NCBI RefSeq assembly: GCF_900446255.1 | Contig: NZ_UIGI01000001.1 | Coordinates: forward strand, 956,763 to 1,020,762 | Direction of reading: 5' to 3' | Length of the DNA stretch: 64,000 nt | Source: Buttiauxella agrestis | Lineage (GTDB): Bacteria; Pseudomonadota; Gammaproteobacteria; Enterobacterales; Enterobacteriaceae | In this document: one piece after another, positions 9,579 to 19,195 of the stretch | Layout of the letters: the number at the start of each line of letters is the position of its first letter | How positions within the stretch are numbered: position 1 is the stretch's first letter | Program-made: the position numbers and the translations under genes | The notes under the pieces: generated by a model | Told to the model about the DNA's origin: nothing | Databases searched by the model: none | What the model saw: the letters and a program-made list of their open reading frames with translations, nothing else

Positions 9579-9605
9579 AAACCGCCTGCAGGAGGCAGGC
9601 GGTTT
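9579..9605 (-). terminator. Intercistronic terminator between sdaC and sdaB
   Basis: Arms AAACCGCCTGC / GCAGGCGGTTT with six T following on the reverse strand. It sits in the 68-base gap after sdaC, so it should reduce read-through from sdaC into sdaB. Confidence 0.85.
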
Positions 9606-9612
9606 ATAACTT

Positions 9613-10917
9613 TTAGATGAACAGCGAGTATAGAGAGTAAGAGATGGCGGAAATAGCGACCAGACCCATAATTACCACAAATACATTGCTGATATGGCCG
9701 CTGTATTTGCGCATTGCCGGGACTTTCTGAATCGCGTACATCGGCATCAGGAACAGAATCATCGCGATGATTGGGCCGCCCAGAGTTTCAATCATCCCCA
9801 GAATGCTTGGGTTTAGGGTGGCAACAATCCATGTTGTCACCAGCATGAAGATAGCGGTGATGCGGTTCAGTTTGCTGATTTCAATAGTTTTGCCTTTACC
9901 GCGCAGGGATTTGATAACCATCCCGTTGAAGCCTTCACGAGCGCCCAGATAGTGGCCGAGGAAGGATTTGGTAATGGCAACAATCGCGATAATCGGTGCC
10001 ATCCAGGCAATGACTGGCGCGTTAAAGTGGTTAGCCAGGTAAGACAGAATAGAGATGTTCTGTGCTTTCGCTTCGGCCAGGTTTTCCGGGGAAAGGCTCA
10101 GTACGCAGCTGAATACGAAGAACATCACGGTAATGACCATCATGATGTGCGCAAAAGACAGGATGCGGGAACATTTCTTCTCAGCTTCGTCGCCGTACTC
10201 GTTACGTTTTGCAACCGCAAACGCAGAGATGATAGGCGAGTGGTTAAAGGAGAACACCATTACTGGGATTGCCAGCCACAGCGTCATCCACAAGCCGCTG
10301 CCGGTTGCAGGAGATGCAGCTGCACTAAATGACAGGGAATCAAACGCCGCGCTGCTCCACTCAGGGATCAGGTATAACGCCAGAGCCATCAAAGCCGCAA
10401 CAAACGGGAACACCAGGATGCTCATCGCTTTAACGATCATCTGCTCACCGAAACGAACGATGGTCATCAGACCCACAATCAGGATCAGAGACAAAAGCGC
10501 ACGCGGCGGAGAAACCATACCCAACTGATGCGTAATAAAGCTATCAACGGTGTTAGTGATAGCGACGCTGTACACCAGCAAAATTGGGTAGATAGCAAAG
10601 AAGTAGAGCAGGGTAATGACTTTACCTGCGCCCACACCGAAGTGCTCTTCTACAACTTCAGTAATGTCTTCACCAGGGTTTTTACCTGACAGCACAAAGC
10701 GAGTCAGACCACGGTGAGCGAAGAAAGTCATTGGGAACGCAAGAATTGCCATGATGAACAGCGGGATCAGGCCGCCAACACCGGCGTTAATCGGCAGGAA
10801 TAAAACGCCAGCCCCAATTGCGGTGCCGTACAAGCCCAGCATCCACATGGTATCGGACTTGCGCCATGAACTTTTGCTTTCAACCGAGGCAATACTGCCG
10901 GTTTGTGTGGTTTCCAT
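9613..10917 (-). CDS. sdaC: Serine/proton symporter SdaC
   Basis: 434 residues with about eleven membrane segments. The start [20 protein letters not shown] and blocks [37 protein letters not shown] and [17 protein letters not shown] place it in the hydroxy/aromatic amino-acid permease family (STP subgroup) as SdaC. It brings L-serine into the cell with protons and feeds SdaB immediately downstream. A few residues longer than the E. coli protein (429), the extra length lying in a serine/alanine-rich loop near [13 protein letters not shown]. Confidence 0.96.
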   Translation of the reverse strand: METTQTGSIASVESKSSWRKSDTMWMLGLYGTAIGAGVLFLPINAGVGGLIPLFIMAILAFPMTFFAHRGLTRFVLSGKNPGEDITEVVEEHFGVGAGKVITLLYFFAIYPILLVYSVAITNTVDSFITHQLGMVSPPRALLSLILIVGLMTIVRFGEQMIVKAMSILVFPFVAALMALALYLIPEWSSAAFDSLSFSAAASPATGSGLWMTLWLAIPVMVFSFNHSPIISAFAVAKRNEYGDEAEKKCSRILSFAHIMMVITVMFFVFSCVLSLSPENLAEAKAQNISILSYLANHFNAPVIAWMAPIIAIVAITKSFLGHYLGAREGFNGMVIKSLRGKGKTIEISKLNRITAIFMLVTTWIVATLNPSILGMIETLGGPIIAMILFLMPMYAIQKVPAMRKYSGHISNVFVVIMGLVAISAISYSLYSLFI

Positions 10918-11078
10918 CTACTACTTCTCCAAAGGAACATATTGATTCGAAAACTGAGTCAATCGCGATGCCTTGCCAATGACTGTTGAAATTTAATGCT
11001 GGTAGCGGGCGATTTTATAGTAATTTTGGCCAGTGATAATCAGCGGGCGGAAAGATACATTCATGTTGTCAATTCATC

Positions 11079-11094
11079 AGTGATCAAGATCTCA
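11079..11094. promoter_or_regulatory. Possible CRP site in the sdaC upstream region
   Basis: AGTGATCAAGATCTCA matches the CRP layout TGTGA-N6-TCACA at 8 of 10 core positions and lies about 165 bases upstream of sdaC. E. coli sdaC is CRP-activated, which fits. The gap 10918-11395 is otherwise AT-rich with no gene I can support, apart from the ppnN terminator at its far end. Confidence 0.4.
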
Positions 11095-11363
11095 AATGTA
11101 AGAATCCACTGCTTGTGTGGTTTTTGGCAGATTTTCACTCTGCATCTGATATTTTGTTTGATATTTACACCCTGTAATTACGGGTATTATAGATAATAAA
11201 CCGTTGTTTCAGTCTGTGTGTACAGGGTAATTGTCTGTATGTGCAGGGTTTTTTAGCATGGAATTGAACTGAGACATTAGTTTACGTGAAGATGTTTATG
11301 CTGATACGGGTAACATGGAAGTGGGCGATTTTAACGGGGAAAATGAGAAATAAATATGGAAAT

Positions 11364-11389
11364 AAAAAAGGGCGGAGTCGCTCCGCCCT
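11364..11389 (-). terminator. ppnN terminator
   Basis: Arms AGGGCGGAG / CTCCGCCCT around TCG, followed on the reverse strand by TTTTTT. It lies directly after the ppnN stop codon. Confidence 0.9.
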
Positions 11390-11395
11390 GATGAT

Positions 11396-12760
11396 TCAGG
11401 TGCAAATCTCGTAGCAAGGAATGTAAGCGCTGCCTGGTAATTTCATGCGGTGCTGGGCAACAAAGCCCTGAAGCAGGTCATCCATGCGTCGCATCATTTG
11501 TGCGTCGCCGTGAATTTTGTACGGGCCAAATTGTTCAATGGCACGTATCCCGCCCTCTTTTACGTTACCCGCAACAATACCGGAAAACGCCCGGCGCAAA
11601 GAGGCCGCCAGTTGCTCTGCGGGTTGATCCGGATAGAGCTTGAGATTGGCCATATTTTCATGGGTTGGCTCAAACGGCATTTGTAGATCAGGGGCAATAC
11701 GAATCGACCAGTTGAAGCTATAAGCATCGCCCGTTTCGCGGCGATTCTCTTTCACTTTTGGCATGGCCTTTTTCATCTGACGTGCGACTTCAGCCGGGTC
11801 GTCGATAATGATTTGGTAATGACGACGCGCCTGTTCACCCACCGTGTTGACGATAAACTCGTCCAGCACGCGGAAGTAATCAGCGCTCTCTTTCGGCCCG
11901 GTCAAAATCAGCGGTAATATCTGATCGTGGTTATGCGGGTTCATCAAAATGCCGAGCAGATAAAGCAGTTCTTCTGCTGTACCCACGCCACCAGGGAAAA
12001 TGATGATGCCATGCGCGATTCGCACAAACGCTTCGAGGCGCTTTTCGATATCCGGCATGATTATCAGTTCATTTACCAACGGGTTTGGTGGTTCTGCGGC
12101 AATGATTGACGGTTCCGTCATACCAATAAAGCGGCTTTCTCTATAACGTTGCTGGGCATGGCCCACCGCTGCACCTTTCATCGGTGCTTCCATGGCTCCA
12201 GGGCCACAGCCGGTACAAATATTGAGTTCACGCAGACCGAGTTGAGTACCGACACGACGTGCGTAGAGGTATTCGTTTTCGTTGATCGAGTGCCCGCCCC
12301 AGCAAACCACCAGGTTTGGCGCTTCGCCAACATGCAATGCACGAGCATTACGTAGAATAGAAAACACCATATTGGTGATATTTTCGGGGTCTGCCAGGTC
12401 GAGGTTTTGGAAGCGCCCAGCGGTGGAAATCTGGCCGTTCACGAACAAAATGTCGCGTAGCACGGCAAACAGGTTGGCTTGCAAAGCCCGGATGATGCGA
12501 CCATCAACAAACGCATCATCAGGTGGATTAATCAGTTCAAGTTTGACGCCACGTTCGCGGCGCAGCACGTTGATATCGAAGTTTTTGTAACGCGATAACA
12601 GCTCTTTACTGCTATCGGTCTGGCTTCCTGAGTTAAGTACGGCAAGTGAACAGTTGCGAAACAGTTGATAGAGGTCGCTGCTGGCCGTGCGTTTAAGCAT
12701 ATCGACTTCCAGCTGCGACAACATATCCATTGAGCCTAACGGGCTAATATGTGTAATCAA
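11396..12760 (-). CDS. ppnN: Pyrimidine/purine nucleotide 5'-monophosphate nucleosidase PpnN
   Basis: 454 residues, equal to E. coli PpnN (YgdH). The central LOG-type Rossmann domain carries [33 protein letters not shown] and the signature [19 protein letters not shown]- and C-terminal extensions ([39 protein letters not shown]) are those of PpnN, which binds (p)ppGpp. It cleaves nucleoside monophosphates to base plus ribose-5-phosphate for salvage. relA, which makes the alarmone, is 30 kb away in this window, but that is chance conserved order. Confidence 0.95.
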   Translation of the reverse strand: MITHISPLGSMDMLSQLEVDMLKRTASSDLYQLFRNCSLAVLNSGSQTDSSKELLSRYKNFDINVLRRERGVKLELINPPDDAFVDGRIIRALQANLFAVLRDILFVNGQISTAGRFQNLDLADPENITNMVFSILRNARALHVGEAPNLVVCWGGHSINENEYLYARRVGTQLGLRELNICTGCGPGAMEAPMKGAAVGHAQQRYRESRFIGMTEPSIIAAEPPNPLVNELIIMPDIEKRLEAFVRIAHGIIIFPGGVGTAEELLYLLGILMNPHNHDQILPLILTGPKESADYFRVLDEFIVNTVGEQARRHYQIIIDDPAEVARQMKKAMPKVKENRRETGDAYSFNWSIRIAPDLQMPFEPTHENMANLKLYPDQPAEQLAASLRRAFSGIVAGNVKEGGIRAIEQFGPYKIHGDAQMMRRMDDLLQGFVAQHRMKLPGSAYIPCYEICT

Positions 12761-12875
12761 GTTAACTCCTTACGAAGCGTAAAGTGCCGCTCCCAATGAT
12801 TACAATAGCCCTGGCATGTTCAATTTAACAACCTGAAAACAATAATCCTTCCGCAGGCTGCGAGGCGTTTCGCAC

Positions 12876-13718
12876 TTATTGACGAACCAGGCGGCCAAAT
12901 GCCGGATGGAAATCGGTATTGGTACGCCACGGGTTAATGTCCAGACCGCCGCGACGAGTATAGCGTGCATAGACGCTGAGACTCTCCGGGCGGCAGAATT
13001 GCTGAATATCATTAAAGATGCGCTCAACGCACTGCTCATGGAATTCGTTGTGCTGGCGGAATGACACCAGATAACGCAGCAATTTTTCCCGGTCGATGCG
13101 CGGGCCACGATAACGAATTTGAACGGAACCCCAATCCGGCTGGTGGGTTATCAGGCAGTTGGATTTCAGCAGATGGCTCACCAGGGTTTCATCTACGATT
13201 TCGTCGCCCGCCGCACCGCTCAGGTAATTGGCGTTGAATTCGTAGTTATCGATAGTGATATTTTGCTCATCTATACAAACCCCAGTGAATGCCGCGATTT
13301 CCTGCCCTTCGAGCTCATGCAGACGGAACAACACTACGCTGACATCCCCTTGTGCGCAGGCGCTTAAATCACGCTTTAGCGTCTCCTGCACCGTTTCCCA
13401 GTCTGCAAATTGGGTCTGATTAAAGCTGTTCAAATAGAGTTTGAAGCTTTTGGACTCAACCAGATTCACACTGTTCGCATTGAGTTGGACATGGCCTACG
13501 GCGACCTGCGGCAAACCGTTACTGTTCAGCCACGACAGTTCGTACAGCGTCCAGATATCACCGCCGCTGAATGGCAGGTTATCTGCATGTAAGCCTAATG
13601 GGTCGCGGTTCAGGCTGCGGGGGACGGCCTGGAGTAAAGACGGTTGGTATTGATCCTGGTAAGCGGTTGGCTTACCCAGCGTCAGGCCACTCAGTGCCTG
13701 GTGGTTTTCATAAGACAT
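12876..13718 (-). CDS. queF: NADPH-dependent 7-cyano-7-deazaguanine reductase QueF
   Basis: 280 residues, the long (type II) QueF form (E. coli 282). The NADPH-binding motif segment [15 protein letters not shown] and the catalytic Cys block [19 protein letters not shown] are present, followed by [10 protein letters not shown]. It reduces preQ0 to preQ1 in queuosine biosynthesis; QueE and QueD, two earlier steps of the same pathway, are also encoded in this window at 52.5-53.6 kb. Divergent from syd. Confidence 0.96.
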   Translation of the reverse strand: MSYENHQALSGLTLGKPTAYQDQYQPSLLQAVPRSLNRDPLGLHADNLPFSGGDIWTLYELSWLNSNGLPQVAVGHVQLNANSVNLVESKSFKLYLNSFNQTQFADWETVQETLKRDLSACAQGDVSVVLFRLHELEGQEIAAFTGVCIDEQNITIDNYEFNANYLSGAAGDEIVDETLVSHLLKSNCLITHQPDWGSVQIRYRGPRIDREKLLRYLVSFRQHNEFHEQCVERIFNDIQQFCRPESLSVYARYTRRGGLDINPWRTNTDFHPAFGRLVRQ

Positions 13719-13737
13719 GTGTCACCGATAGAATGCA

Positions 13738-13761
13738 GGTACAATTGGTTCCTATTGTACC
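13738..13761. promoter_or_regulatory. Inverted repeat in the queF-syd divergent gap
   Basis: Perfect 8-base arms GGTACAAT / ATTGTACC with an 8-base spacer, in the 68-base gap between the divergent starts of queF and syd. Position and symmetry suggest an operator or overlapping promoters; no regulator is recognised. Confidence 0.35.
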
Positions 13762-13786
13762 GCAGCCTTGAGGGAGTGAGAAATTG

Positions 13787-14335
13787 GTGGATAACGAAGT
13801 ACGTCAGGCGCTGGAAGATTTCACTGAGCGCTTTTGCCAGGCCTGGCGTGAACAAGCTGATGGCTGGCCTGCAAGTGAAGAATTATATGGTGTGCCATCG
13901 CCGTGTATCGTGACGACAACCGGTAACGATGTGCGCTGGCAGCCACAGCCTTTTACTCCTGCAAACGATCTCAGCGCGGTAGAGCGGGCGATGGATATTG
14001 CCTTGCAGCCAGGCGCGCATCAGTTTTACACCACCCAATTTGCCGGCGACATGCCTGCGACTTCGGGCAACCAGGCGTTAACGCTGTTGCAGGCGTGGAG
14101 TGAAGACGATTTCCAACGCGTACAAGAAAACTTGATTGGTCATCTGGTCACTCAAAAACGCCTGAAGCTTTCGCCGACGCTGTTTCTGGCCACCACACCA
14201 GATGAAATGGAAGTGGTGTCTCTGTGTAATCTTACCGGTGAAGTCGTACTGGAAAAAATTGGCACCAAACAGCGTATAACCCTCGCCCCTTCACTGAATG
14301 TGTTCCTGCAAGGCTTACAACCGCAGGTCATTTAA
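13787..14335 (+). CDS. syd: SecY-interacting protein Syd
   Basis: 182 residues from the GTG at 13787 ([16 protein letters not shown]), which aligns with the usual MDD...QALKDF start; a TTG three bases earlier is the alternative. AGGGAG lies about 11 bases upstream. Conserved blocks are [42 protein letters not shown] and CNLTGEV. Syd is a cytoplasmic protein that binds SecY and SecA and may check the assembly of the translocon. In E. coli it likewise precedes csrB. Confidence 0.94.
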   Translation: MDNEVRQALEDFTERFCQAWREQADGWPASEELYGVPSPCIVTTTGNDVRWQPQPFTPANDLSAVERAMDIALQPGAHQFYTTQFAGDMPATSGNQALTLLQAWSEDDFQRVQENLIGHLVTQKRLKLSPTLFLATTPDEMEVVSLCNLTGEVVLEKIGTKQRITLAPSLNVFLQGLQPQVI

Positions 14336-14355
14336 GCGTTAATTGCTATCAGTCT

Positions 14356-14373
14356 TGTGAGAGATCTCTTACA
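14356..14373. promoter_or_regulatory. UvrY (GacA-type) box 1 upstream of csrB
   Basis: TGTGAGAGATCTCTTACA, an 18-base palindrome, agrees with the GacA/UvrY box (TGTAAG-N6-CTTACA). It lies 190 bases before the csrB start, as in E. coli. The response regulator UvrY, phosphorylated by BarA (encoded at 38.1-40.9 kb), activates csrB through this site. Confidence 0.8.
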
Positions 14374-14378
14374 CGAGT

Positions 14379-14396
14379 TGTAAGAGATCTCTAACT
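14379..14396. promoter_or_regulatory. UvrY (GacA-type) box 2, half-degenerate
   Basis: TGTAAGAGATCTCTAACT repeats the box six bases after box 1; the left half TGTAAG is perfect and the right half is changed. Together with box 1 it can also form a long hairpin (arms AGAGATCTCTTACA / TGTAAGAGATCTCT), so the two boxes are mirror copies of each other. Confidence 0.55.
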
Positions 14397-14545
14397 TTTC
14401 ATGCAGAGCTTTGATGTCGATAAATTGAATAATTCTTTTATATCAATTGGTTGTGTTGTTTATCGTCTGCTTTTGAATGAAAGTTATCGTAAGCTTTGGT
14501 TGTGAGTGGGTTGTCAGAGTGAACGAAATAGAGGATTCTATGTCC

Positions 14546-14920
14546 GTCGACAGGACGTCGGGAAGTGAAGGAGACATTAGGATGATGTCACTTCATTGAA
14601 GAAGTGGAACACACCAGGATGGTGTTGCAAGGAAGGCTTCTGGACGAAGCAAGGATCACTCAGGAAGAGTAAGGGACACCTCCAGGACGGAGAATGAGAG
14701 CCGAATCAGGAACATTCGGTGGGTCTGGAAGACCAAAGGATTATGCATCAGGACGATGCCGGAACACCTCAGGATGATGGTAGCAGGACGCGAGTACGAC
14801 GGATTGTAGGTCAGGAGACCGCTGGACATAGTTGTCACGGACGAGCAGGGAGCACCAAAAGTAGCCGGATTAGCTGCGAAACGAACCGGGAGCACTGTTT
14901 ATACAGTGCTCCCTTTTTTT
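14546..14920 (+). ncRNA. csrB: CsrB regulatory RNA (CsrA antagonist)
   Basis: About 375 nt starting GTCGACAGGACGTC and ending with arms GGGAGCACTG / CAGTGCTCCC plus seven T (14889-14920). I count about 27 GGA triplets, many as CAGGA or AGGATG in hairpin loops (for example ACACCAGGATGGTGT), the sites that bind and sequester CsrA dimers. The tail around ACAAAAGTAGC-type sequence and GCGAAACGAACCGGGAGC matches E. coli CsrB. A weak -10 element (TTCTAT) is at 14536-14541. Location between syd and yqcC is the E. coli one. Confidence 0.95.
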
Positions 14921-14990
14921 ATGCATTTTTTCGCTCAGCCCAAGAAGTGATATGCTTGCCGGCTTCTTTTGACTGATGCTTGAGGTTTTC

Positions 14991-15320
14991 ATGGAACGCC
15001 ACGCGCTGGTTCGCCAGCATCTACACATCATTGAACAGGTTTTGCGTGACCACCAACTTTGGCAGGGTTGTGCGCCAGGCTCTGAAGCCTTTGAAAGCAC
15101 CCAACCGTTTTGCTTAGACACCATGCAACCGCATGAATGGCTGCAATGGGTACTGATTCCCCGCATGCACGCGCTGATTGACGCAAAACAACCATTGCCT
15201 GCTGATTTTGCCCTCGCTCCTTATTATGAAATGGCGCTCGATGCGGCGCATAGTGGACGTGATCCGCTGTTAAAAGCCCTGCAAGAACTTGATGCGCTGT
15301 TTGCGAGCGACAAATCCTGA
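14991..15320 (+). CDS. yqcC: YqcC family protein (DUF446)
   Basis: 109 residues from the ATG at 14991 (MERHALVRQHLHIIEQVL) with TGAGG upstream; this start gives the family length. Conserved blocks FESTQPFCLDTMQPHEWLQW and APYYEMALDA identify the small helical YqcC family, whose function is unknown. The stop codon overlaps the truC start by one base, so the two are probably co-translated. Confidence 0.92.
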   Translation: MERHALVRQHLHIIEQVLRDHQLWQGCAPGSEAFESTQPFCLDTMQPHEWLQWVLIPRMHALIDAKQPLPADFALAPYYEMALDAAHSGRDPLLKALQELDALFASDKS

Positions 15321-16090
15321 TGCTGGAAATTATTTATCAGGATGAATGGCTGGTTGCGGTCAACAAACCCTCGGGTTGGTTAGTTCACCGAAGCTGGCTG
15401 GACCGCCATGAAACGGTCTTTGTGATGCAAACCGTGCGTGACCAAATTGGCAAGCATGTGTTTACCGTGCATCGCCTCGACAGGCCAACATCTGGCGTAT
15501 TGCTGATGGCCCTTTCCAGCGAAGTCGCACATTTGTTATCTCAGCAGTTTGAAAATCACCAAATTCAAAAGCGCTACCACGCGGTGACTCGCGGCTGGCT
15601 TGAAGATGAAGCGGTGCTGGATTACCCGTTGGTGGAAGAGCTGGATAAAATCGCCGATAAAAAAGCGACTCAGGATAAAGAAGCGCAGCCAGCCGTAACG
15701 CATTATCGTGGGTTGGCGACCGTAGAAATGCCGGTCCCGGTTGGTCGCTATCCAACCGCACGCTACAGCCTGGTTGAGCTGGAGCCTAAAACTGGGCGCA
15801 AGCACCAGTTACGCCGCCATATGTCGCACTTACGCCACCCCATGATTGGCGATTCAAAACACGGCGACCTGCGCCAGAACCGCGCTGCGGCCGAACATTT
15901 TGGCTGCCAGCGGTTAATGCTGCACGCAAGCCAGCTTTCGTTAAACCACCCGGTAACAGGCGAACCGCTGTGCCTTCGCGCCAACCTTGATGACACCTGG
16001 ATGCAGATGATGTCACAGTTTGGCTGGAGCGGCTTATTGAGTGACATCGAAAAGGTTGAGTTTGTGGCAAGCAACGGCCAGGATGAATAA
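15320..16090 (+). CDS. truC: tRNA pseudouridine(65) synthase TruC
   Basis: 256 residues of the RluA family. The catalytic motif FTVHRLDRPTSGVLLMALS (Asp in RLD, about residue 54) and the late block ELEPKTGRKHQLRRHMSHL are intact. TruC makes pseudouridine at position 65 of tRNA-Ile1 and tRNA-Asp. Middle gene of yqcC-truC-yqcA; 27 bases separate it from yqcA. Confidence 0.95.
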   Translation: MLEIIYQDEWLVAVNKPSGWLVHRSWLDRHETVFVMQTVRDQIGKHVFTVHRLDRPTSGVLLMALSSEVAHLLSQQFENHQIQKRYHAVTRGWLEDEAVLDYPLVEELDKIADKKATQDKEAQPAVTHYRGLATVEMPVPVGRYPTARYSLVELEPKTGRKHQLRRHMSHLRHPMIGDSKHGDLRQNRAAAEHFGCQRLMLHASQLSLNHPVTGEPLCLRANLDDTWMQMMSQFGWSGLLSDIEKVEFVASNGQDE

Positions 16091-16117
16091 TACCGCCGTA
16101 ACGCAAGGAGTTAACTG

Positions 16118-16567
16118 ATGGCCGAAGTAGGGATTTTTGTAGGAACAATGTATGGAAACTCGCTGCTGGTTGCAGAAGAAGCCGAAGCGATTTTAAAAAA
16201 GAATGGTCATAAAGCCACCGTTTTTGAAGATCCTGAGCTTGCTGACTGGCAAAAATTTAGCGACCAGTATGTATTAATTGTGACTTCAACAACCGGCCAG
16301 GGCGATTTGCCAGACAGCATCGTTCCTCTGTTTCAGGCGATAAAAGACAAAATCGGATACCAGCCTGAATTGCGTTACGGTTTGATTGCGTTAGGTGACA
16401 GCAACTACGAACATTTTTGCGGGGGCGGAAAGCAATTTGACGCCTTGCTGCAAGAGCAGGGTGCGAAACGCATCGGTAATGTTTTAGCCATTGATGCCAA
16501 CGATCATCCAGAACCTGAAGCGGTTTCTAATCCCTGGGTTGAGCAGTGGGTGACGTTGTTAAAGTAA
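16118..16567 (+). CDS. yqcA: Short-chain flavodoxin YqcA
   Basis: 149 residues, one flavodoxin-like domain. The FMN phosphate loop is [13 protein letters not shown] (residues about 8-20), and further FMN contacts are [10 protein letters not shown] and [13 protein letters not shown]. It is an electron carrier of the cytoplasm whose partner is not settled; the constant link with truC is known. AAGGAG precedes the ATG. Confidence 0.94.
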   Translation: MAEVGIFVGTMYGNSLLVAEEAEAILKKNGHKATVFEDPELADWQKFSDQYVLIVTSTTGQGDLPDSIVPLFQAIKDKIGYQPELRYGLIALGDSNYEHFCGGGKQFDALLQEQGAKRIGNVLAIDANDHPEPEAVSNPWVEQWVTLLK

Positions 16568-16960
16568 CGGACTGAAAAACAAGGCGGGTAGAAGTCACCC
16601 GCCAAAATCTATGTGCTTTGCTCCTGCCTGAGCGACGGGCTTTATATCTTCGTATTACTCATTCCGCAACAAAATAGATAAAACCCTTACCTTAAAGATA
16701 TAAACAATCACAATGTTTACCCTTAATAATTCATTAACAATGTTAATGTTTGAAGTGATTATTCTGAGTGGTATTTGTTTGTTGTATTTAATATCGCTTA
16801 TTTATTCGCGGGATTTATGTTTTTGTCGCTATTTTATCTAAAAAGTCGGGATGAATTCTGAATGTTAGGATTTTTCTCTAAAATAAATCTTCTTTTATAT
16901 TCGTATTCTCTAAGATGCCGTCACAACCTATTTAGCTTAGATATATAACAGGATGTTATT
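16568..16960. other. AT-rich gap upstream of the cdi locus
   Basis: 393 bases with no gene I can support. A weak hairpin GGCGGGT / ACCCGCC at 16583-16603 follows yqcA but has no clear T-run. The rest is strongly AT-rich (many TTTAT and AATAT runs), as is common for horizontally acquired promoters silenced by H-NS, and must hold the cdiB promoter. This is the junction where the sequence leaves the E. coli order (yqcA-gudP). Confidence 0.6.
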
Positions 16961-18640
16961 GTGCGCGCTTTTTTTGCTCCGTCTGTTGCGGTGTTCATTT
17001 TTTTGTTCTTGCCAGCAGCCGCTCTGTCTGCGGTATTACCTAAAGATCAGGAGCTAATTCTTCAGCAAGAAAGGCAGCGCGCACGTGAGGCAGCATTAGC
17101 GACTCCAACACCAGAGGTTCGACTTTCAGCCCCCTCGGTTTCATTTAGCCGTATTCAGTTCCCTGAAGAAACGCCTTGTTTTCCCATCAATAGCGTGGAA
17201 TTGCAAAACCGTGATGAATTTCCCCATTGGCTGCCCTTGCAGAAAATAGCCAATCAGGCGATCGGGCACTGTATTGGTTCCACGGGAATTAATCTTATTA
17301 TGACCGCAGTGCAAAACCGTCTGATTGATAGCGGATATATCACTGCGCGAGTTGTTGCGCCGCAACAGGATTTAAAAAGTGGGAATCTACAATTAGCCAT
17401 TATTGCGGGGAAATTACGCCATGTATTGCTGACTGCACAAAGTGGGCAATACGTCACGCTTTATAGCGCATTCCCGGCTCACGAAGGTAACCTCCTGGAT
17501 TTGCGCGATATCGAACAAGGGCTTGAAAATTTACAGCGAGTCCCGACCGTGCAGGCCAGCATGGAAATTTTGCCAGGGGAAAACCCAGGCGAAAGCGATA
17601 TTGCCCTGAGCTGGCAGCAAAGCAAAATGTGGCGTGTTGGGTTGTCGCTTGATGACTCAGGTTCGCGCAGTACCGGGCGATATCAAGGTGGGGCAACGGT
17701 TTACGGTGACAATCTGCTTAGCCTGAGCGACACACTTTATCTTTCCGCAGGGACTTCCCTGTTTGCACCAGATGGCAAAGGCACTCACAACTATACCGGC
17801 CAATATTCTCTGCCTTTTGGTTACTGGGCAACCAGCTTTACTGCCAGTAACAACAGCTACCATCAGACCGTTGCAGGCTTGAATGGTGATTATCGTTACA
17901 GCGGCGAAAGCAATAATCTCGACTGGCAACTTAGCCGCGTGTTGCACCGCAATGCCAGCCAGAAAACCTCGTTCACTTACGACGTCATTGCCCGCGATTC
18001 AAAAAACTATGTTGATGGCACTGAAGTTGATGTTCAACGCCGCCAGACGGCCGCCTGGAAAATCGGTCTCCAGCATCGCCATTACATCGCCGCTGCTACG
18101 CTCGATGCGGGTATCAGCTACCAGCGTGGAACGCGTTGGTTTGGCGCAATTCCTGCCTCGGAAGAGTATTTCGATGAAGCCACCGCGTTGAGCAAAATTC
18201 TGCAAATCAACGCCCAGCTTGATGCGCCATTCACTCTTGCCACACAGAACTTCCGCTACAACGTGCAGTACCTGCGCCAGATAAGCGACACCCGCCTGAC
18301 GCCGCAGGATCAATTCTCCATCGGTGGGCGCTGGACGGTACGTGGGTTTGACGGCGAGCGCACGTTGAGCGCCGATCGCGGCTGGACCGTGCGCAACGAT
18401 CTCTCCTGGCAAACACCGATTCCAAACCATCAACTCTATCTCGGCGTGGATTACGGCGAAATCGGTGGTCACGGTAGCGACTACAACCTGGGTAAACATC
18501 TGGCGGGTGGTGCGCTGGGCATGCGCGGCGGTTTACTCGGGGCGAGCTACGACATGTTCGCAGGTATTCCCCTTTCTAAACCAAGCGGCTTTACCACCGA
18601 CCCGGTGACAGTGGGCTTCAACCTGAACTGGCAGTACTGA
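16961..18640 (+). CDS. cdiB: Two-partner secretion transporter CdiB
   Basis: 559 residues from a GTG start with AGGATG upstream. A signal peptide spans about residues 1-23 (hydrophobic [20 protein letters not shown]). It is followed by an N-terminal helix ([19 protein letters not shown]), two POTRA domains (about 70-220; NSVELQNRD..., [11 protein letters not shown]...) and an outer-membrane beta-barrel ending in the aromatic FNLNWQY. The Omp85/TpsB loop-6 signature [12 protein letters not shown] is present. CdiB exports the CdiA effector from periplasm to cell surface. First gene of the operon; nine bases separate it from the acyltransferase gene. Confidence 0.93.
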   Translation: MRAFFAPSVAVFIFLFLPAAALSAVLPKDQELILQQERQRAREAALATPTPEVRLSAPSVSFSRIQFPEETPCFPINSVELQNRDEFPHWLPLQKIANQAIGHCIGSTGINLIMTAVQNRLIDSGYITARVVAPQQDLKSGNLQLAIIAGKLRHVLLTAQSGQYVTLYSAFPAHEGNLLDLRDIEQGLENLQRVPTVQASMEILPGENPGESDIALSWQQSKMWRVGLSLDDSGSRSTGRYQGGATVYGDNLLSLSDTLYLSAGTSLFAPDGKGTHNYTGQYSLPFGYWATSFTASNNSYHQTVAGLNGDYRYSGESNNLDWQLSRVLHRNASQKTSFTYDVIARDSKNYVDGTEVDVQRRQTAAWKIGLQHRHYIAAATLDAGISYQRGTRWFGAIPASEEYFDEATALSKILQINAQLDAPFTLATQNFRYNVQYLRQISDTRLTPQDQFSIGGRWTVRGFDGERTLSADRGWTVRNDLSWQTPIPNHQLYLGVDYGEIGGHGSDYNLGKHLAGGALGMRGGLLGASYDMFAGIPLSKPSGFTTDPVTVGFNLNWQY

Positions 18641-18649
18641 GGAAGATCG

Positions 18650-19195
18650 ATGCGAATAAATAGTTTCGATGTCATTGCGCCTGGCGTGCTGGGTGGCGAG
18701 GCCAGTTCGGCGGAAATTCTGGGTGCGGCGGTATGGCTGTGGATGCACTCCGAGTTTCATCGCGATCTCGCGCTGGAAACCCTGCCTACTGTTTTGCTGC
18801 CCATCATCGAAAAGCAGCAGTACATGCTGGTGAGTGAAAAGGGTAAGCCGGTGTTTTTCCTCAGTTGGATGTGGATGGACGAAGAAGGCGAGCGTCGTTA
18901 TCTGGAAGCGCCTGGCATCATGACGCAAGAACGCGACTGGTTTAGCGGCCCGCGACTGTGGCTGCGCGACTGGGTGGCACCCTTTGGTCACACCCAGGCG
19001 ATGAAAAACCTGGTGACTGAGTATTTGTTCCCGGAAAACTGCATGCGTGCGCTTTATCACCGTGGTGTTACCCGGGGTAAATGCGTCAAAAATTTTCGCG
19101 GCGATAAAGTCAGCCAGCAACAGGCATACGACTGGCGTGCCGCTCACCCACTTTCAGCTCCCGTTAAAGAACTCACTGCAAGGATGCAACCATGA
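18650..19195 (+). CDS. cdiC: HlyC/CyaC-family toxin-activating lysine acyltransferase (CdiC)
   Basis: 181 residues. The RTX-toxin acyltransferase fold is clear: AAVWLWMHSEFHRDL (catalytic His at about residue 37), FLSWMWMDEEGERRYL, and LRDWVAPFGHT, whose Asp is the second catalytic residue. HlyC-type enzymes move a fatty acyl group from acyl carrier protein to lysines of a toxin. Here the gene lies between cdiB and cdiA and overlaps cdiA by four bases (ATGA), so CdiA is the likely substrate. cdiBCAI loci with such a gene are known but form a minority. No RTX toxin is present in the window. Confidence 0.87.
   Translation: MRINSFDVIAPGVLGGEASSAEILGAAVWLWMHSEFHRDLALETLPTVLLPIIEKQQYMLVSEKGKPVFFLSWMWMDEEGERRYLEAPGIMTQERDWFSGPRLWLRDWVAPFGHTQAMKNLVTEYLFPENCMRALYHRGVTRGKCVKNFRGDKVSQQQAYDWRAAHPLSAPVKELTARMQP

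Noticed and set aside
14656-14976. Short open frames on both strands between syd and yqcC
   Set aside because: The DNA is the CsrB RNA with its GGA repeats and terminator; the frames are accidental.
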